Shown here piece after piece: positions 7,965-17,972 of a DNA stretch of 64,000 nucleotides; position 1 is the stretch's first letter; every line of letters starts with the position of its first letter. The notes under the pieces are model-generated. The model was not told the origin of the DNA. It made no database searches and saw nothing but the letters and a program-made list of their open reading frames with translations. The stretch is from an uncultured Prevotella sp. (lineage in GTDB: Bacteria; Bacteroidota; Bacteroidia; Bacteroidales; Bacteroidaceae), in NCBI GenBank assembly GCA_934256705.1, contig CAKQPF010000009.1, forward strand, positions 1 to 64,000, in the 5' to 3' direction. The position numbers were made by a program, and so were the translations under genes.

Positions 7965-9809
7965 CTACTTTTGTGCCGTTTCGTAGAAATCCATGTAAGT
8001 GCGATTGAGCATCCGCATTCCGCCCGGAGTAGGGTAGTCACCAGTGAAATACCAGTCACCGAGATGGTCGGGGCAGGCTTTGTGCAGTTCGTCAATCGAC
8101 TGGAAGATAATCTGTACCTCAGTGCCGATGTCGGAAGGAGTCAGCAGTTGGGCAATCTTTGTGCTTATCTCTTCGTCAGAGAATGGCGCATAGATTTCCT
8201 TTACATGATTTACAGACGTGTCGCCTGATTTGATTTCCTCATATACCTTGTCGAGTATTTCGCTCATGCCACGCTCTTCCAGTAAAGCGACAGCCGCTTT
8301 GAAAGCGATAAACTGCTCCATGCTTGACATATCAATACCGTAATAATCAGGATAGCGTATCTGTGGAGAAGATGACACGATGATGGTCTTCTTAGGATGA
8401 AGGCGGTCGAGAATGCGAATGATACTCTGGCGCAGAGTGGTGCCGCGCACGATACTGTCGTCGATTATGACGAGATTGTCAACGTAAGGCTCCAGACTTC
8501 CGTAGGTGATGTCATAGACATGAGCCGCAAGGTCATTCCTGCTGTTGCCTTCAGCAATGAAAGTGCGGAGCTTTATGTCCTTAATAGCCACCTTTTCACT
8601 GCGTATTCGCATCGAGAGGATGTGGTCAATCTCCGATGCTCTGGATGGGTCGGCAATCAGTTCTTTCAGTTTCTTGCCTTTCAGTTGGTTGAGATACTTG
8701 TCCATTCCCTCTACAAGACCGAAGAAAGCCACTTCGGCAGTGTTTGGAATATACGAAAAAACAGTATGCTCTATATCACAATCAATGGCAGGAAGAATCT
8801 GATTTACCAGTCTCCTGCCTAATTCCTTGCGCTCGTGATAAATGTCGAAATCACTACCGCGACTAAAATAAATGCGCTCAAAAGAGCAAGCTCTCTTCTC
8901 TTTTGCAGCGTTGATATGTTCCAGACGTACAGTGCCGTCCTGACTTGTCAGCAAGGCTTCGCCCGGCTGAAGCTCGTGGATTTCCTCCATCGGCACATTG
9001 AGCACCGTCTGAATGACCGGACGCTCCGAGGTAAGCACGAGGATTTCATCGTCCAAATACCAGAAAGCGGTGCGGATGCCCCATGGATCACGAAGGGCAA
9101 AAGACTCACCGCTGCCAGTTACTCCGCACATCACGTAGCCACCATCCCAATAGCAACTGCTCGTGCGAAGCACGTTGGCGATGTCTATCCGCTGCTCTAT
9201 GGCGTTGGTAAGGTCAAGTCCGGTCTTGCCTTCCGCGCTACATATATTATATACACGCTCCACTTCACGGTCCAATCTGTGACCTACCTGCTCCAGAAGG
9301 ATATGAGTGTCAGCGTATTTACGTGGATGCTGACCATTAGCCACTATGCGTTGGAATACCTCATCGACGTTAGTCAGATTGAAATTGCCACAGAGAGCAA
9401 GGTTTTTCGCTCTCCAGTTGTTGCGACGAAGGAAAGGGTGAATGTAGTCAAGTCCGCTCTTTCCCGTAGTGGAATAACGTAGATGACCCATGTAGAGCTC
9501 GCCGATGAATGGCGGAAGTTGTCCTTCCACAGTCTCTTCGTCCTGCTCTTTGCGCACGGCATTGAAGATTTCCGTTATCGCTGTTGTCCCGGCGGCACGC
9601 TCACGAAACATATATTCGTCGCCAGGTTTGGCGCTCAGTCTGACGCAAGCCAGTCCGGCGCCTTCCTGTCCTCTGTTGTGTTGTTTCTCCATGAGTAGAT
9701 ACAACTTGTTGAGAGCGTAATACAGCGAGCCGTATTTTTTCTCGTAATACTCCAATGGCTTTAGCAGACGGATCATTGCTACGCCACATTCGTGCTTTAA
9801 AGGTTCCAT
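7965..9809 (-). CDS. purF: Amidophosphoribosyltransferase-type class II amidotransferase
   Basis: PurF-family enzymes transfer glutamine ammonia to PRPP to give 5-phosphoribosylamine, the first step of purine synthesis. The class II glutaminase nucleophile should be Cys8 (KHECGVAM), which implies removal of a seven-residue propeptide. A phosphoribosyltransferase domain follows with the PRPP loop VIIDDSIVRGTTLRQS. At 614 residues it is about 100 longer than the enterobacterial enzyme, with extra sequence within the glutaminase half and at the C-terminus. I see no clear iron-sulfur cysteine set. It could be the main PurF or a second, Bacteroidota-type paralogue. It lies 38 bp from asnB and is probably co-transcribed with it. 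Confidence 0.85.
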   Translation of the reverse strand: MEPLKHECGVAMIRLLKPLEYYEKKYGSLYYALNKLYLLMEKQHNRGQEGAGLACVRLSAKPGDEYMFRERAAGTTAITEIFNAVRKEQDEETVEGQLPPFIGELYMGHLRYSTTGKSGLDYIHPFLRRNNWRAKNLALCGNFNLTNVDEVFQRIVANGQHPRKYADTHILLEQVGHRLDREVERVYNICSAEGKTGLDLTNAIEQRIDIANVLRTSSCYWDGGYVMCGVTGSGESFALRDPWGIRTAFWYLDDEILVLTSERPVIQTVLNVPMEEIHELQPGEALLTSQDGTVRLEHINAAKEKRACSFERIYFSRGSDFDIYHERKELGRRLVNQILPAIDCDIEHTVFSYIPNTAEVAFFGLVEGMDKYLNQLKGKKLKELIADPSRASEIDHILSMRIRSEKVAIKDIKLRTFIAEGNSRNDLAAHVYDITYGSLEPYVDNLVIIDDSIVRGTTLRQSIIRILDRLHPKKTIIVSSSPQIRYPDYYGIDMSSMEQFIAFKAAVALLEERGMSEILDKVYEEIKSGDTSVNHVKEIYAPFSDEEISTKIAQLLTPSDIGTEVQIIFQSIDELHKACPDHLGDWYFTGDYPTPGGMRMLNRTYMDFYETAQK

Positions 9810-9847
9810 TGTATATTTTCTTAATACTGTTATAAATGCAGAATTGA

Positions 9848-11512
9848 TTAAATAGCAGAATTATGTACTCCAGCGACAGCGCGTCCGGAAGGCTCGTTCA
9901 TATTCTTCCATGCCTCGTCCCATTCGAGGGCAATGGCAGTGGAACAAGCCACGCTTGCCTCATGAGGGACACTGCGGGCAGCGCTTTCGCTTGGGAAATG
10001 CTCTTCGAAGATGCTGCGATAGTAGTACTCTTCCTTGCACATCGGCGTATTGATAGGGAATCGCTCTGCAGCGTGAGCCATCTGTTCGTCGGTCACCAGT
10101 TCTTCAGTCATCTTCTTTAAGGTGTCAATCCAACTGTAACCTACACCGTCACTAAACTGCTCCTTCTGTCGCCATACTATCTCTTCAGGCAGCATATCCG
10201 AGAAAGCCTCGCGGACGATACGCTTCTCCATCGTCTTGCCAGGACACATCTTGGCAGCAGGATTGGTGCGCATCGCAACGTCGAGAAACTCCTTGTCGAG
10301 GAAAGGCACACGACCTTCCACTCCCCAAGCCGCCAGACTCTTGTTGGCACGGAGGCAATCATAGAGATACAGTTTGGAGAGTTTGCGCACAGTCTCTTTG
10401 TGAAACTCCTCTGCTGACGGTGCTTTGTGGAAATAAAGGTAGCCACCGAATATCTCGTCAGCGCCTTCGCCAGACAATACCATCTTGATTCCCATCGACT
10501 TGATGACGCGGGCAAGGAGATACATTGGTGTGGAAGCACGCACTGTGGTGACGTCATAGGTCTCGATAAAGTAAATCACGTCACGGATGGCATCAAGACC
10601 TTCCTGGATGGTATAGTTGATTTCGTGGTGCACAGTGCCGATATGGTCAGCCACCATGCGGGCTTTCTCAAGGTCAGGAGCACCTTTCAATCCTACGGCA
10701 AAAGAGTGAAGGCGCGGCCACCAAGCCTTTGTCTGGCTGTTATCCTCAATTCTTCGCTCGGAATAACTTTGCGTTATGGCGCTGATAACGCTGCTGTCAA
10801 GACCTCCTGAGAGCAATACACCATAAGGAACGTCACTCATCATCTGCTTTTTCACGGCGTTGCGCAAAGCCTGTCGGATGTCTTCACTGCTGGCAGGATT
10901 GTCCTTTACGGCATCGTAATCGAACCAGTCACGCTTGTACCAGCGCTTCATTCCTGGGTCTTTGCTCCAATAGTAGTGGCCAGGCAGGAAAGGTTCGTAG
11001 CGTTCGCACTGACCTTCGAGAGCCTTCAATTCGCTTGCTACATATACCTTTCCGTCGCTGTCATAGCCTATATACAAAGGAATGACGCCGATCTGGTCGC
11101 GTGCGATGAGGAAGGAATCGCTCTCTTCATCGTATAATGCGAAAGCGAAGATGCCGCTGATGTCCTCCAGAAAGTCGATACCCTTGTCACGGTAGAGGGC
11201 AAGAATCACCTCACAGTCGCTGCCTGTCTGAAATTCATATTTGCCTTCGTACTGCTTTCTGATGTCCTTATGATTGTAAATTTCTCCGTTTACGGCAAGA
11301 ATCTGCTTGCCATCGACCGAGAAAAGGGGCTGCTTGCCGCTTTCCGGATCGACGATACTCAGCCTTTCATGCGCCAATATCGCTGTCTTTCCGCAGTAAA
11401 TGCCGCTCCAGTCAGGACCACGGTGACGGATTTTCTGGCTCATTCGCAGTGCTTTCTGGCGCAGTTCGCTCGTCTGCTGCTGTATATTGAATATTGATAC
11501 GATTCCACACAT
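9848..11512 (-). CDS. asnB: Asparagine synthase B, glutamine-hydrolysing
   Basis: Makes asparagine from aspartate, ATP and glutamine. Cys2 (MCGIVSIFN) is the class II glutaminase nucleophile after Met removal, and the conserved RHRGPDWSG follows. The C-terminal synthetase domain has the pyrophosphatase loop LLSGGLDSSVIS near residue 230 and GEGADEIFGGY. Its 554 residues match the AsnB family. It lies between the PurF-type gene and a triple family B repeat in front of gltD. Confidence 0.97.
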   Translation of the reverse strand: MCGIVSIFNIQQQTSELRQKALRMSQKIRHRGPDWSGIYCGKTAILAHERLSIVDPESGKQPLFSVDGKQILAVNGEIYNHKDIRKQYEGKYEFQTGSDCEVILALYRDKGIDFLEDISGIFAFALYDEESDSFLIARDQIGVIPLYIGYDSDGKVYVASELKALEGQCERYEPFLPGHYYWSKDPGMKRWYKRDWFDYDAVKDNPASSEDIRQALRNAVKKQMMSDVPYGVLLSGGLDSSVISAITQSYSERRIEDNSQTKAWWPRLHSFAVGLKGAPDLEKARMVADHIGTVHHEINYTIQEGLDAIRDVIYFIETYDVTTVRASTPMYLLARVIKSMGIKMVLSGEGADEIFGGYLYFHKAPSAEEFHKETVRKLSKLYLYDCLRANKSLAAWGVEGRVPFLDKEFLDVAMRTNPAAKMCPGKTMEKRIVREAFSDMLPEEIVWRQKEQFSDGVGYSWIDTLKKMTEELVTDEQMAHAAERFPINTPMCKEEYYYRSIFEEHFPSESAARSVPHEASVACSTAIALEWDEAWKNMNEPSGRAVAGVHNSAI

Positions 11513-11551
11513 GGTTGTTGTCTTGTTGTTTTGTTTGGTTATTATTGGGGA

Positions 11552-11672
11552 AATCAGCCGGTAACGCGGCTGACACAGTGGTGGCCACTTGCGTTGGTTT
11601 TCTCATAACGCGGCTGACACAGTGGCGGCCGCTTGCGTCTGTTTTCTCATGATGCGGCTGACACAGTGGCGG
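11552..11672 (+). repeat. Three tandem copies of hairpin repeat family B, 44-bp period
   Basis: The CGGCTGACACAGTGG core starts at 11567, 11611 and 11655, exactly 44 bp apart. The units are joined by CACTTGCGTTGGTTTTCTCAT-like spacers. Only the first has the complete CAGCC...GGCTG stem. This is the only tandem cluster of the family in the window and fills the asnB-gltD gap. Confidence 0.8.
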
Positions 11673-11680
11673 TTAGGAAA

Positions 11681-13030
11681 TTATCCTATGGACTTGATGT
11701 AGGCATCCACCTTCTTTGCGGCATCGCGTCCGCTTGCCATTGCCCTTACTACAAGGGAGGCACCATTCTGCGCATCACCACAGATGAAGACATTAGAAGG
11801 CTGCTCGGCGTGCTGAGGCTTGAGGAAACCCATCGCAAGGAAGCAAATCTCACACTTGATAATCTCTGGTTCGCCAGCCTCAATCATTATAGGACGTCCG
11901 CCTTCAGGATTTGGTTTCCAGTCGATAGGTTGCACTTTCACACCTGTGAGACGGCCATTTTTGCCAATAAACTCAAGAGTATTGATGTTCCAACGGCGTG
12001 TGCATCCCTCCTCATGACTTGAAGTGGTCTTGAGTACCCTTGGATAATTAGGCCAAGGATTATTAGGGTCATCAGGTCCTTCCACCGGTTTTGGCATTAT
12101 CTCTATCTGTGTCACGCTCTTGCAACCCTGACGATGAGAAGTTCCGATGCAGTCAGAACCCGTATCTCCGCCACCTATCACGAGGACATCCTTGCCCTTT
12201 GCCGTAACGCGGTCTTCCTTGCTAAATTCCATTCCAGCCAATACTCTGTTCTGTTGGGACAGCAATTCGAGTGCGAAGTGCACGCCTTTGAGTTCTCTTC
12301 CCGGTGCTTTCAAGTCGCGTGCTACAGGAGTTCCAGTGCTGATGACATAAGCATCAAAGCCTTCCGGCAGTGCATTCTCCTCAATAGGAGTATTGTATTT
12401 GAAGACGATGCCTTCCTCTTTCAGCAATGCGAGACGACGGTCAATGACGGTCTTGTTGAGCTTGAAGTTAGGAATACCATAGCGAAGCAAACCACCAGCA
12501 GCCTCATTTTTCTCAAACACGGTGACGGAATATCCCATCTTGTTAAGTCTGTTAGCGGCTACAAGTCCGGCAGGACCAGCTCCTATGACAGCGACAGTCT
12601 TGCCATTACGCTCGTAAGTCTGAGGCTTAATGTAGTTTTCTCTCCATGCAGCCTCAGTGATAGCGGCTTCATCCTCACGGTTGGTTACCGGAGCATGGTC
12701 TGTAAGATTGAGCACGCAAGCCTTTTCGCATAGGGCAGGGCATATTCTTCCTGTAAATTCCGGAAAGTCGTTAGTGGCATTGAGCAGGCGATAAGCCAGT
12801 TCCCAGTCTCCTTTATAGAGAGCGTCATTCCATTCCGGCGCCTTATTGCCGAGCGGACAAGCCCAGTGGCAGAAAGGCACTCCGCAGTCCATACAGCGAC
12901 TTGCCTGCATCTTGCGGTCGTGGGTATTGAGAGTTTGTTCCACCTCTCCGAAGTCTTGTATTCTATCGTGTATAGGACGGTAACCGGCTTCCAGTCGTGG
13001 TACCTCCATGAATGCTTTAAGTTTTCCCAT
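11681..13030 (-). CDS. gltD: Glutamate synthase small subunit
   Basis: Feeds NAD(P)H electrons to the GltB subunit of glutamate synthase. The N-terminal region has the cysteine clusters CMDCGVPFCHWACPLG and CPALCEKAC for two 4Fe-4S centres. An FAD-binding motif (IGAGPAGLVAANRL) lies near residue 145 and a second dinucleotide fold (VIGGGDTGSDC) near residue 285. The 449 residues are close to family length. It starts 29 bp after the gltB stop, so gltB-gltD is a transcriptional unit. Confidence 0.97.
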   Translation of the reverse strand: MGKLKAFMEVPRLEAGYRPIHDRIQDFGEVEQTLNTHDRKMQASRCMDCGVPFCHWACPLGNKAPEWNDALYKGDWELAYRLLNATNDFPEFTGRICPALCEKACVLNLTDHAPVTNREDEAAITEAAWRENYIKPQTYERNGKTVAVIGAGPAGLVAANRLNKMGYSVTVFEKNEAAGGLLRYGIPNFKLNKTVIDRRLALLKEEGIVFKYNTPIEENALPEGFDAYVISTGTPVARDLKAPGRELKGVHFALELLSQQNRVLAGMEFSKEDRVTAKGKDVLVIGGGDTGSDCIGTSHRQGCKSVTQIEIMPKPVEGPDDPNNPWPNYPRVLKTTSSHEEGCTRRWNINTLEFIGKNGRLTGVKVQPIDWKPNPEGGRPIMIEAGEPEIIKCEICFLAMGFLKPQHAEQPSNVFICGDAQNGASLVVRAMASGRDAAKKVDAYIKSIG

Positions 13031-13059
13031 TGTTTGTTTTTGTGTATGGTTATCTATCC

Positions 13060-16000
13060 TTAACTGTTGATCAACTGCATATTGGCAATCTTCTCCTGAA
13101 GCTGTCGCATTTTCTCTTCCTGCAGTACGCGCTTGTATTCGATAGGCGTTACCTGGATGAAGTCCTCGACGTATTTATTCCAGTCGTCGAGCATGCGGCG
13201 TGCCAAAGCAGAGCCGGTATAGAGATAGTGTTGACGGATAAGTTCGTGGAGTTCCTTACGTGCGGAAGCCTCTTCCACGAGGTTTATCTCCACCTGATCC
13301 ATATTACAGAAGTAGTCGAAATCATGATTCTTGTCCCATACATAGGCAAGTCCACCGCTCATACCAGCGGCAAAATTGCGTCCTGTCTTGCCCAGGACAA
13401 CCACACGTCCGCCTGTCATATACTCGCAACAGTGGTCACCAGCGCCTTCTATCACGGCGATAGCACCAGAGTTTCTCACTCCGAAGCGTTCGCCCACACG
13501 ACCATTGACATAGAGTTCGCCACTTGTAGCACCGTAAAGACCAGTGTTTCCAGCGATGATATTATCCTCAGCCACGTAGTCAGCATTGAGGCGAGAAGGC
13601 GGAAGAATGCTTATTCTGCCACCAGAGAGACCCTTGCCGAAATAGTCATTGGTCTCACCTTCAAGGCGAATGTTGAGGCCTTTCACGGCAAAAGCGCCGA
13701 AACTCTGACCGGCAGAGCCCTTAAACTTGATATTTATCGTTGAGTCAGGCAGACCATTTTCACCATATTTCTTTGCGACAACGCCGGACAACATCGTAGT
13801 TACCGCGCGGTCAGTGTTCTTGATGGCGTAGTCGAGACTTACCTCTTCGCCTTTCTCAATGGCAGCCTGGCAGGCATGGATGATGTCTTCGTCCTTCACG
13901 CCGCTTACCTTCGTGTATTCGCCACGATCCCAATAGAGAGGCTTGTCGGTAGGTTCGGCAAAGAGAAGGCGTGAGAAATCTATCGTGCCCTGCTTGGTGT
14001 TAGGGTCGCGAGGCATTACCTCTATGAGGTCTGTGCGTCCGATGATGTCCTTCAGATTCTTCACTCCAAGTTCTGAAAGGTATTCACGCGTCTGCTCAGC
14101 AAGGAATGTAAAGAAATTGACAACGTACTCGGCACGTCCGCGGAACTTAGCCCTGAGTCTCTCGTCCTGGGTGGCTACACCGACAGGACAGGTGTTCGTG
14201 TTACATTTACGCATCATCACGCATCCGAGAACGATGAGAGGCAGCGTGCCGAAACTGAATTCATCAGCTCCGAGCATTGCCATAAGGATGACATCGCGCG
14301 CTGTCTTCAGCTGACCGTCGGTCTGCAGTCTGACCTGATTACGCAAGCCATTCATCACCAGTGTCTGCTGTGTCTCTGCAAGACCTATCTCTGGAGAGAT
14401 ACCAGCAAAGCGCATACTGCTGGCAGGACTTGCACCTGTGCCGCCTTCGGCACCGGATATGACGATGAGGTCAGCCTTTGCCTTGGCCACGCCGGCGGCA
14501 ATGGTGCCCACACCGCTCTCCGCTACGAGCTTCACGCTTACCGCTGCTGTAGGGTTGATGTTCTTGAGGTCATAGATGAGTTGGGCAAGGTCCTCGATGG
14601 AATAGATGTCATGATGAGGTGGAGGAGAGATGAGCGTGATGCCTGGAATGGCATTACGGGTCTTTGCAATGATTTCATTGACCTTGAATCCAGGCAACTG
14701 TCCGCCCTCACCAGGCTTAGCACCCTGAGCTACTTTGATCTGAAGTTCCTCTGCATTGACGAGGTATTCCGCTGTGACACCGAAGCGTCCGGAAGCTATC
14801 TGCTTGGTCTTGCTGCTGAGGCTAACGCCATTGACAGATGAATGGTAACGTGTGTTGTCCTCGCCACCTTCACCGGTGTTGCTTCGTGTGCCGAGTTTGT
14901 TCATGGCAAGTGCAAGTGCTTCGTGTGCTTCAATGCTGAGAGCACCGAATGACATGGCACCAGTTACGAAGTGCTTGACGATACTTTCCACCGGTTCTAC
15001 CTCGTCGAGAGGTGTCGGAACGGCAGCTTTCTTGAATGACATGAAGTCGCGGAGGAAGATAGGCTTCTCCTTTTTGTCCACGATAGCAGCCCATTCCTTG
15101 TATTTCTTATATGATCCCAGACGTGTGGCAATCTGCAGGTTAGCGATTGTATCCGGGTTCCAGGCATGGTCTATGCCGTCCTTGCGGTAGGAGAAGAGAC
15201 CGTTGTTAGGCAGCAACTCCCCGTTGGAGTATGCCTCTGAGAAAGCATCTCGATTGAGAGAAGTGTATTCGCGTGCGATGTCTCTAAGTCCGATGCCGCC
15301 GATAGTGCTGGTTTCGGTGCCGAAATATTTCTTCAGCAGTCCCTCTGACAGTCCTATTGACTCGAAGATTTTTGCGCCACGGTAAGAACGGATGGTGGAG
15401 ATGCCCATCTTTGACATTATCTTCTTCAGACCCTTGTCCACGGCCTTGATGTAGTTCTTCTCCGCTGTGGCGTATTCTTCCTGTATCTTGTGCTTGGCCA
15501 CAAGGTCATTGATGACAGCAAATGTCATGTAAGGATTGATGGCGCTGGCACCATATCCCAGGAGCAAAGCGGCGTGCATCACCTCACGTATCTCACCGCT
15601 CTCCACGATAAGTGCGGTCTGTACGCGCTTGCCTACGCTGATGAGGTAATGGTGTACGGCACTTACTGCGAGCAGTGAAGGAATTGCGGCATGGCGACTG
15701 TCAATGTCCCTGTCGCTGAGAATGATGTAGTTGACGCCTTCATCCACGCTGTTCTCTGCCTGCTTGCACAGTTCGTCGAGCGCACTGCTGAGTCCGCTCT
15801 CGCCTTTCTCTATGTCGAAGAGGATAGGGAGCTTTGTCGTTTTGAATCCCTTGTAGCGGATGTTGCAGAGGATGTCGAGTTGGGTATTGGTCAATACCGG
15901 CTGTGGCAGGCGCACCATCTTGCAGTTTGACTCGTCAGGAGTGAGGATTCCGCTGCCCACTCTGCCTATGTATTCGGTCAGAGACATCACGAGTTCCTCG

Positions 16001-17562
16001 CGGATAGGGTCGATGGCAGGGTTCGTCACCTGTGCAAACTGCTGGCGGAAATAGTTGAAGAGAATCTGAGGGCGCTCGCTTATGACGGCGAGAGGGGTGT
16101 CATTACCCATTGCAGCGACAGGTTCCTGACCCACGGTACACATCGGTACGATAGTGCGGTCGATGTCTTCTTGGCCAAATCCGAAAGCTCTCAGTTTGCG
16201 GTCGTAGTCGCTTACGCTGTTCTCCACCTTGCGTCCGCTCTTGAGTTTCTCCAGCTGTATGCGGTTTGTGGAAAGCCATTCGCGGTAAGGATGCTCCTTG
16301 GCGAGCTTTTCCTTTATCTCTCCGTCGTAATAGATTCTGCCCTCCTGGGTGTCGATAAGCAGGATTTTACCCGGTTCGAGACGACCTTTGCTTACCACAT
16401 CGCTTGGCTCGAAGTCCATTACTCCCACCTCACTTGCCACTACCATCATGCCTTGCTTTGTGATGGTGTAGCGTGATGGGCGCAGGCCGTTGCGGTCGAG
16501 CATTCCTCCGGCAAAGCGTCCGTCGCTGAACATCAATGCTGCAGGACCGTCCCACGGCTCCATAAGGATGGAGTAATACTCGTAGAATGCCTTCAGATCC
16601 TCGGATATAGGGTTCTTGTCATTGAATGATTCCGGCACGAGGATAGCCATAGCCTGTGGCAGAGAGAGACCTGACATGACGAGAAACTCGAATACATTGT
16701 CGAGACTTGCAGAGTCGCTCATGTTTTCCTCGATGATAGGACGTATATCCTTGATGTCACCGAGAGCCTCACTGCTGAGCACACTCTCGCGAGCCTTCAT
16801 CCATCCGCGGTTTCCGCGCACTGTGTTTATCTCGCCGTTGTGGCAGAGCAGGCGGAATGGCTGTGCCAGTTTCCATTTCGGGAAGGTGTTGGTGGAGAAG
16901 CGGCTGTGTACGAGTGCCAGACCGGAAGTGAAGTAATTGTTGCTCAAATCCGGGAAGAAGCGGCGCAGCTGTCCGCTGGTAAGCATACCTTTATATATGA
17001 TATTTTTGGATGAAAGCGAGCAGATATAGAAATCCTCATCGTCCTTCACCCTGTTTTCTATCTTCTTTCGTATCTTGTAGAGTATGCGGTCGAAGTTTTC
17101 CACGTCTTCTTCTGCCACGCCAGTGATAAACACCTGCTTGATGGCAGGCATGACATTACGCGCTGCTACGCCTGGAACGTCCTCATTGACAGGTACATTT
17201 CTCAGGTGCATCAGTTGCAGACCCTCACGCTCTATCTCTTCAATCATCACACTCAGAATCTCGCTTTGTCTCTTCTCGTCTTTCGGAAGAAAGAAGATTC
17301 CCGTGCCGTAGCGTCCCTTTTCAGGTACTGGAATGCCTTGGAGCAGAATGAATTCGTGAGGTATCTGAAGCAGGATGCCTGCTCCATCACCTGTCTTGTC
17401 GCGTGTCTCAGCACCGCGATGCTCCATATTCTCCAACACTTTGAGAGCGTTATCCACCAATTCATGGCTCTTGTTGCCATGAATGTTTACAACCATTCCG
17501 ACACCACACGCATCGTGTTCGTATCGCGCATTGTAAAGTCCTTGTTCCTGTTGAGTGCTCAT
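13060..17562 (-). CDS. gltB: Glutamate synthase large subunit
   Basis: Makes two glutamates from glutamine and 2-oxoglutarate. It is a full-length 1500-residue protein. The class II glutaminase nucleophile is Cys19 (HDACGVGM), implying cleavage of an 18-residue propeptide. The central and FMN-binding domains follow (ISGAEGGTGASP, with the 3Fe-4S cysteines in CVMMRKCNTNTCPVGVA). The C-terminal glycine-rich beta-helix domain (GGRISILPP, GATSGELYVNGR) ends the protein. It is the first gene of gltBD, with a Bacteroidota -7 element about 90 bp upstream. Confidence 0.98.
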   Translation of the reverse strand: MSTQQEQGLYNARYEHDACGVGMVVNIHGNKSHELVDNALKVLENMEHRGAETRDKTGDGAGILLQIPHEFILLQGIPVPEKGRYGTGIFFLPKDEKRQSEILSVMIEEIEREGLQLMHLRNVPVNEDVPGVAARNVMPAIKQVFITGVAEEDVENFDRILYKIRKKIENRVKDDEDFYICSLSSKNIIYKGMLTSGQLRRFFPDLSNNYFTSGLALVHSRFSTNTFPKWKLAQPFRLLCHNGEINTVRGNRGWMKARESVLSSEALGDIKDIRPIIEENMSDSASLDNVFEFLVMSGLSLPQAMAILVPESFNDKNPISEDLKAFYEYYSILMEPWDGPAALMFSDGRFAGGMLDRNGLRPSRYTITKQGMMVVASEVGVMDFEPSDVVSKGRLEPGKILLIDTQEGRIYYDGEIKEKLAKEHPYREWLSTNRIQLEKLKSGRKVENSVSDYDRKLRAFGFGQEDIDRTIVPMCTVGQEPVAAMGNDTPLAVISERPQILFNYFRQQFAQVTNPAIDPIREELVMSLTEYIGRVGSGILTPDESNCKMVRLPQPVLTNTQLDILCNIRYKGFKTTKLPILFDIEKGESGLSSALDELCKQAENSVDEGVNYIILSDRDIDSRHAAIPSLLAVSAVHHYLISVGKRVQTALIVESGEIREVMHAALLLGYGASAINPYMTFAVINDLVAKHKIQEEYATAEKNYIKAVDKGLKKIMSKMGISTIRSYRGAKIFESIGLSEGLLKKYFGTETSTIGGIGLRDIAREYTSLNRDAFSEAYSNGELLPNNGLFSYRKDGIDHAWNPDTIANLQIATRLGSYKKYKEWAAIVDKKEKPIFLRDFMSFKKAAVPTPLDEVEPVESIVKHFVTGAMSFGALSIEAHEALALAMNKLGTRSNTGEGGEDNTRYHSSVNGVSLSSKTKQIASGRFGVTAEYLVNAEELQIKVAQGAKPGEGGQLPGFKVNEIIAKTRNAIPGITLISPPPHHDIYSIEDLAQLIYDLKNINPTAAVSVKLVAESGVGTIAAGVAKAKADLIVISGAEGGTGASPASSMRFAGISPEIGLAETQQTLVMNGLRNQVRLQTDGQLKTARDVILMAMLGADEFSFGTLPLIVLGCVMMRKCNTNTCPVGVATQDERLRAKFRGRAEYVVNFFTFLAEQTREYLSELGVKNLKDIIGRTDLIEVMPRDPNTKQGTIDFSRLLFAEPTDKPLYWDRGEYTKVSGVKDEDIIHACQAAIEKGEEVSLDYAIKNTDRAVTTMLSGVVAKKYGENGLPDSTINIKFKGSAGQSFGAFAVKGLNIRLEGETNDYFGKGLSGGRISILPPSRLNADYVAEDNIIAGNTGLYGATSGELYVNGRVGERFGVRNSGAIAVIEGAGDHCCEYMTGGRVVVLGKTGRNFAAGMSGGLAYVWDKNHDFDYFCNMDQVEINLVEEASARKELHELIRQHYLYTGSALARRMLDDWNKYVEDFIQVTPIEYKRVLQEEKMRQLQEKIANMQLINS

Positions 17563-17650
17563 GATCGAATATTTTTGCTTTTACTTTACATTGTGATAAT
17601 AAAATCCTGATAAAACTATCTTTTTGTCTTTTATCGTTGTTTAATTGGTT

Positions 17651-17659
17651 GCAAAATTA
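17651..17659 (-). promoter_or_regulatory. Candidate gltB promoter (-7 element)
   Basis: On the minus strand this reads TAATTTTGC, matching TANNTTTGC. The nearest TTTG upstream (17684-17687) is 24 bp away, longer than the usual 19-21 bp, so the -33 match is weak. The 17563-17972 gap holds nothing else but this site, A+T-rich DNA and the rodA hairpin. Confidence 0.5.
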
Positions 17660-17933
17660 CTATTATTCTGCAATATGATAAAACAAATGTACTGTTAATT
17701 GTTTTTATAATTAGCAAAAGTGATAATCTGTAATGAAACGGTGATGGAATGCTTACAGAACAACAGATAATTGATGCGATTGATGTGATGTTGAAAGTTT
17801 GGCGTAAAATTAAAGTATTTTATCCTTTATTCCGCTATTTCAAACGTATGGTTTGTGATGTGCGGGGCTATATTATATATATAATAAGGTGGGAAAATGG
17901 ATGTTGTATGGCAAATGTAGGGCTATTATATGG

Positions 17934-17972
17934 CAAGAGCATGGATGTTGCATCGCAACATCCATACTCTTG
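17934..17972 (-). terminator. Strong hairpin abutting the rodA stop codon
   Basis: An 18-bp stem with one mismatch and a 3-nt loop: CAAGAG.ATGGATGTTGC, ATC, GCAACATCCAT.CTCTTG. On the minus strand it starts at the base after the rodA stop codon. No U-tract follows, so it may be a 3' stability element rather than a classic intrinsic terminator. It plausibly ends the purH-mre-rodA transcript. Confidence 0.6.
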
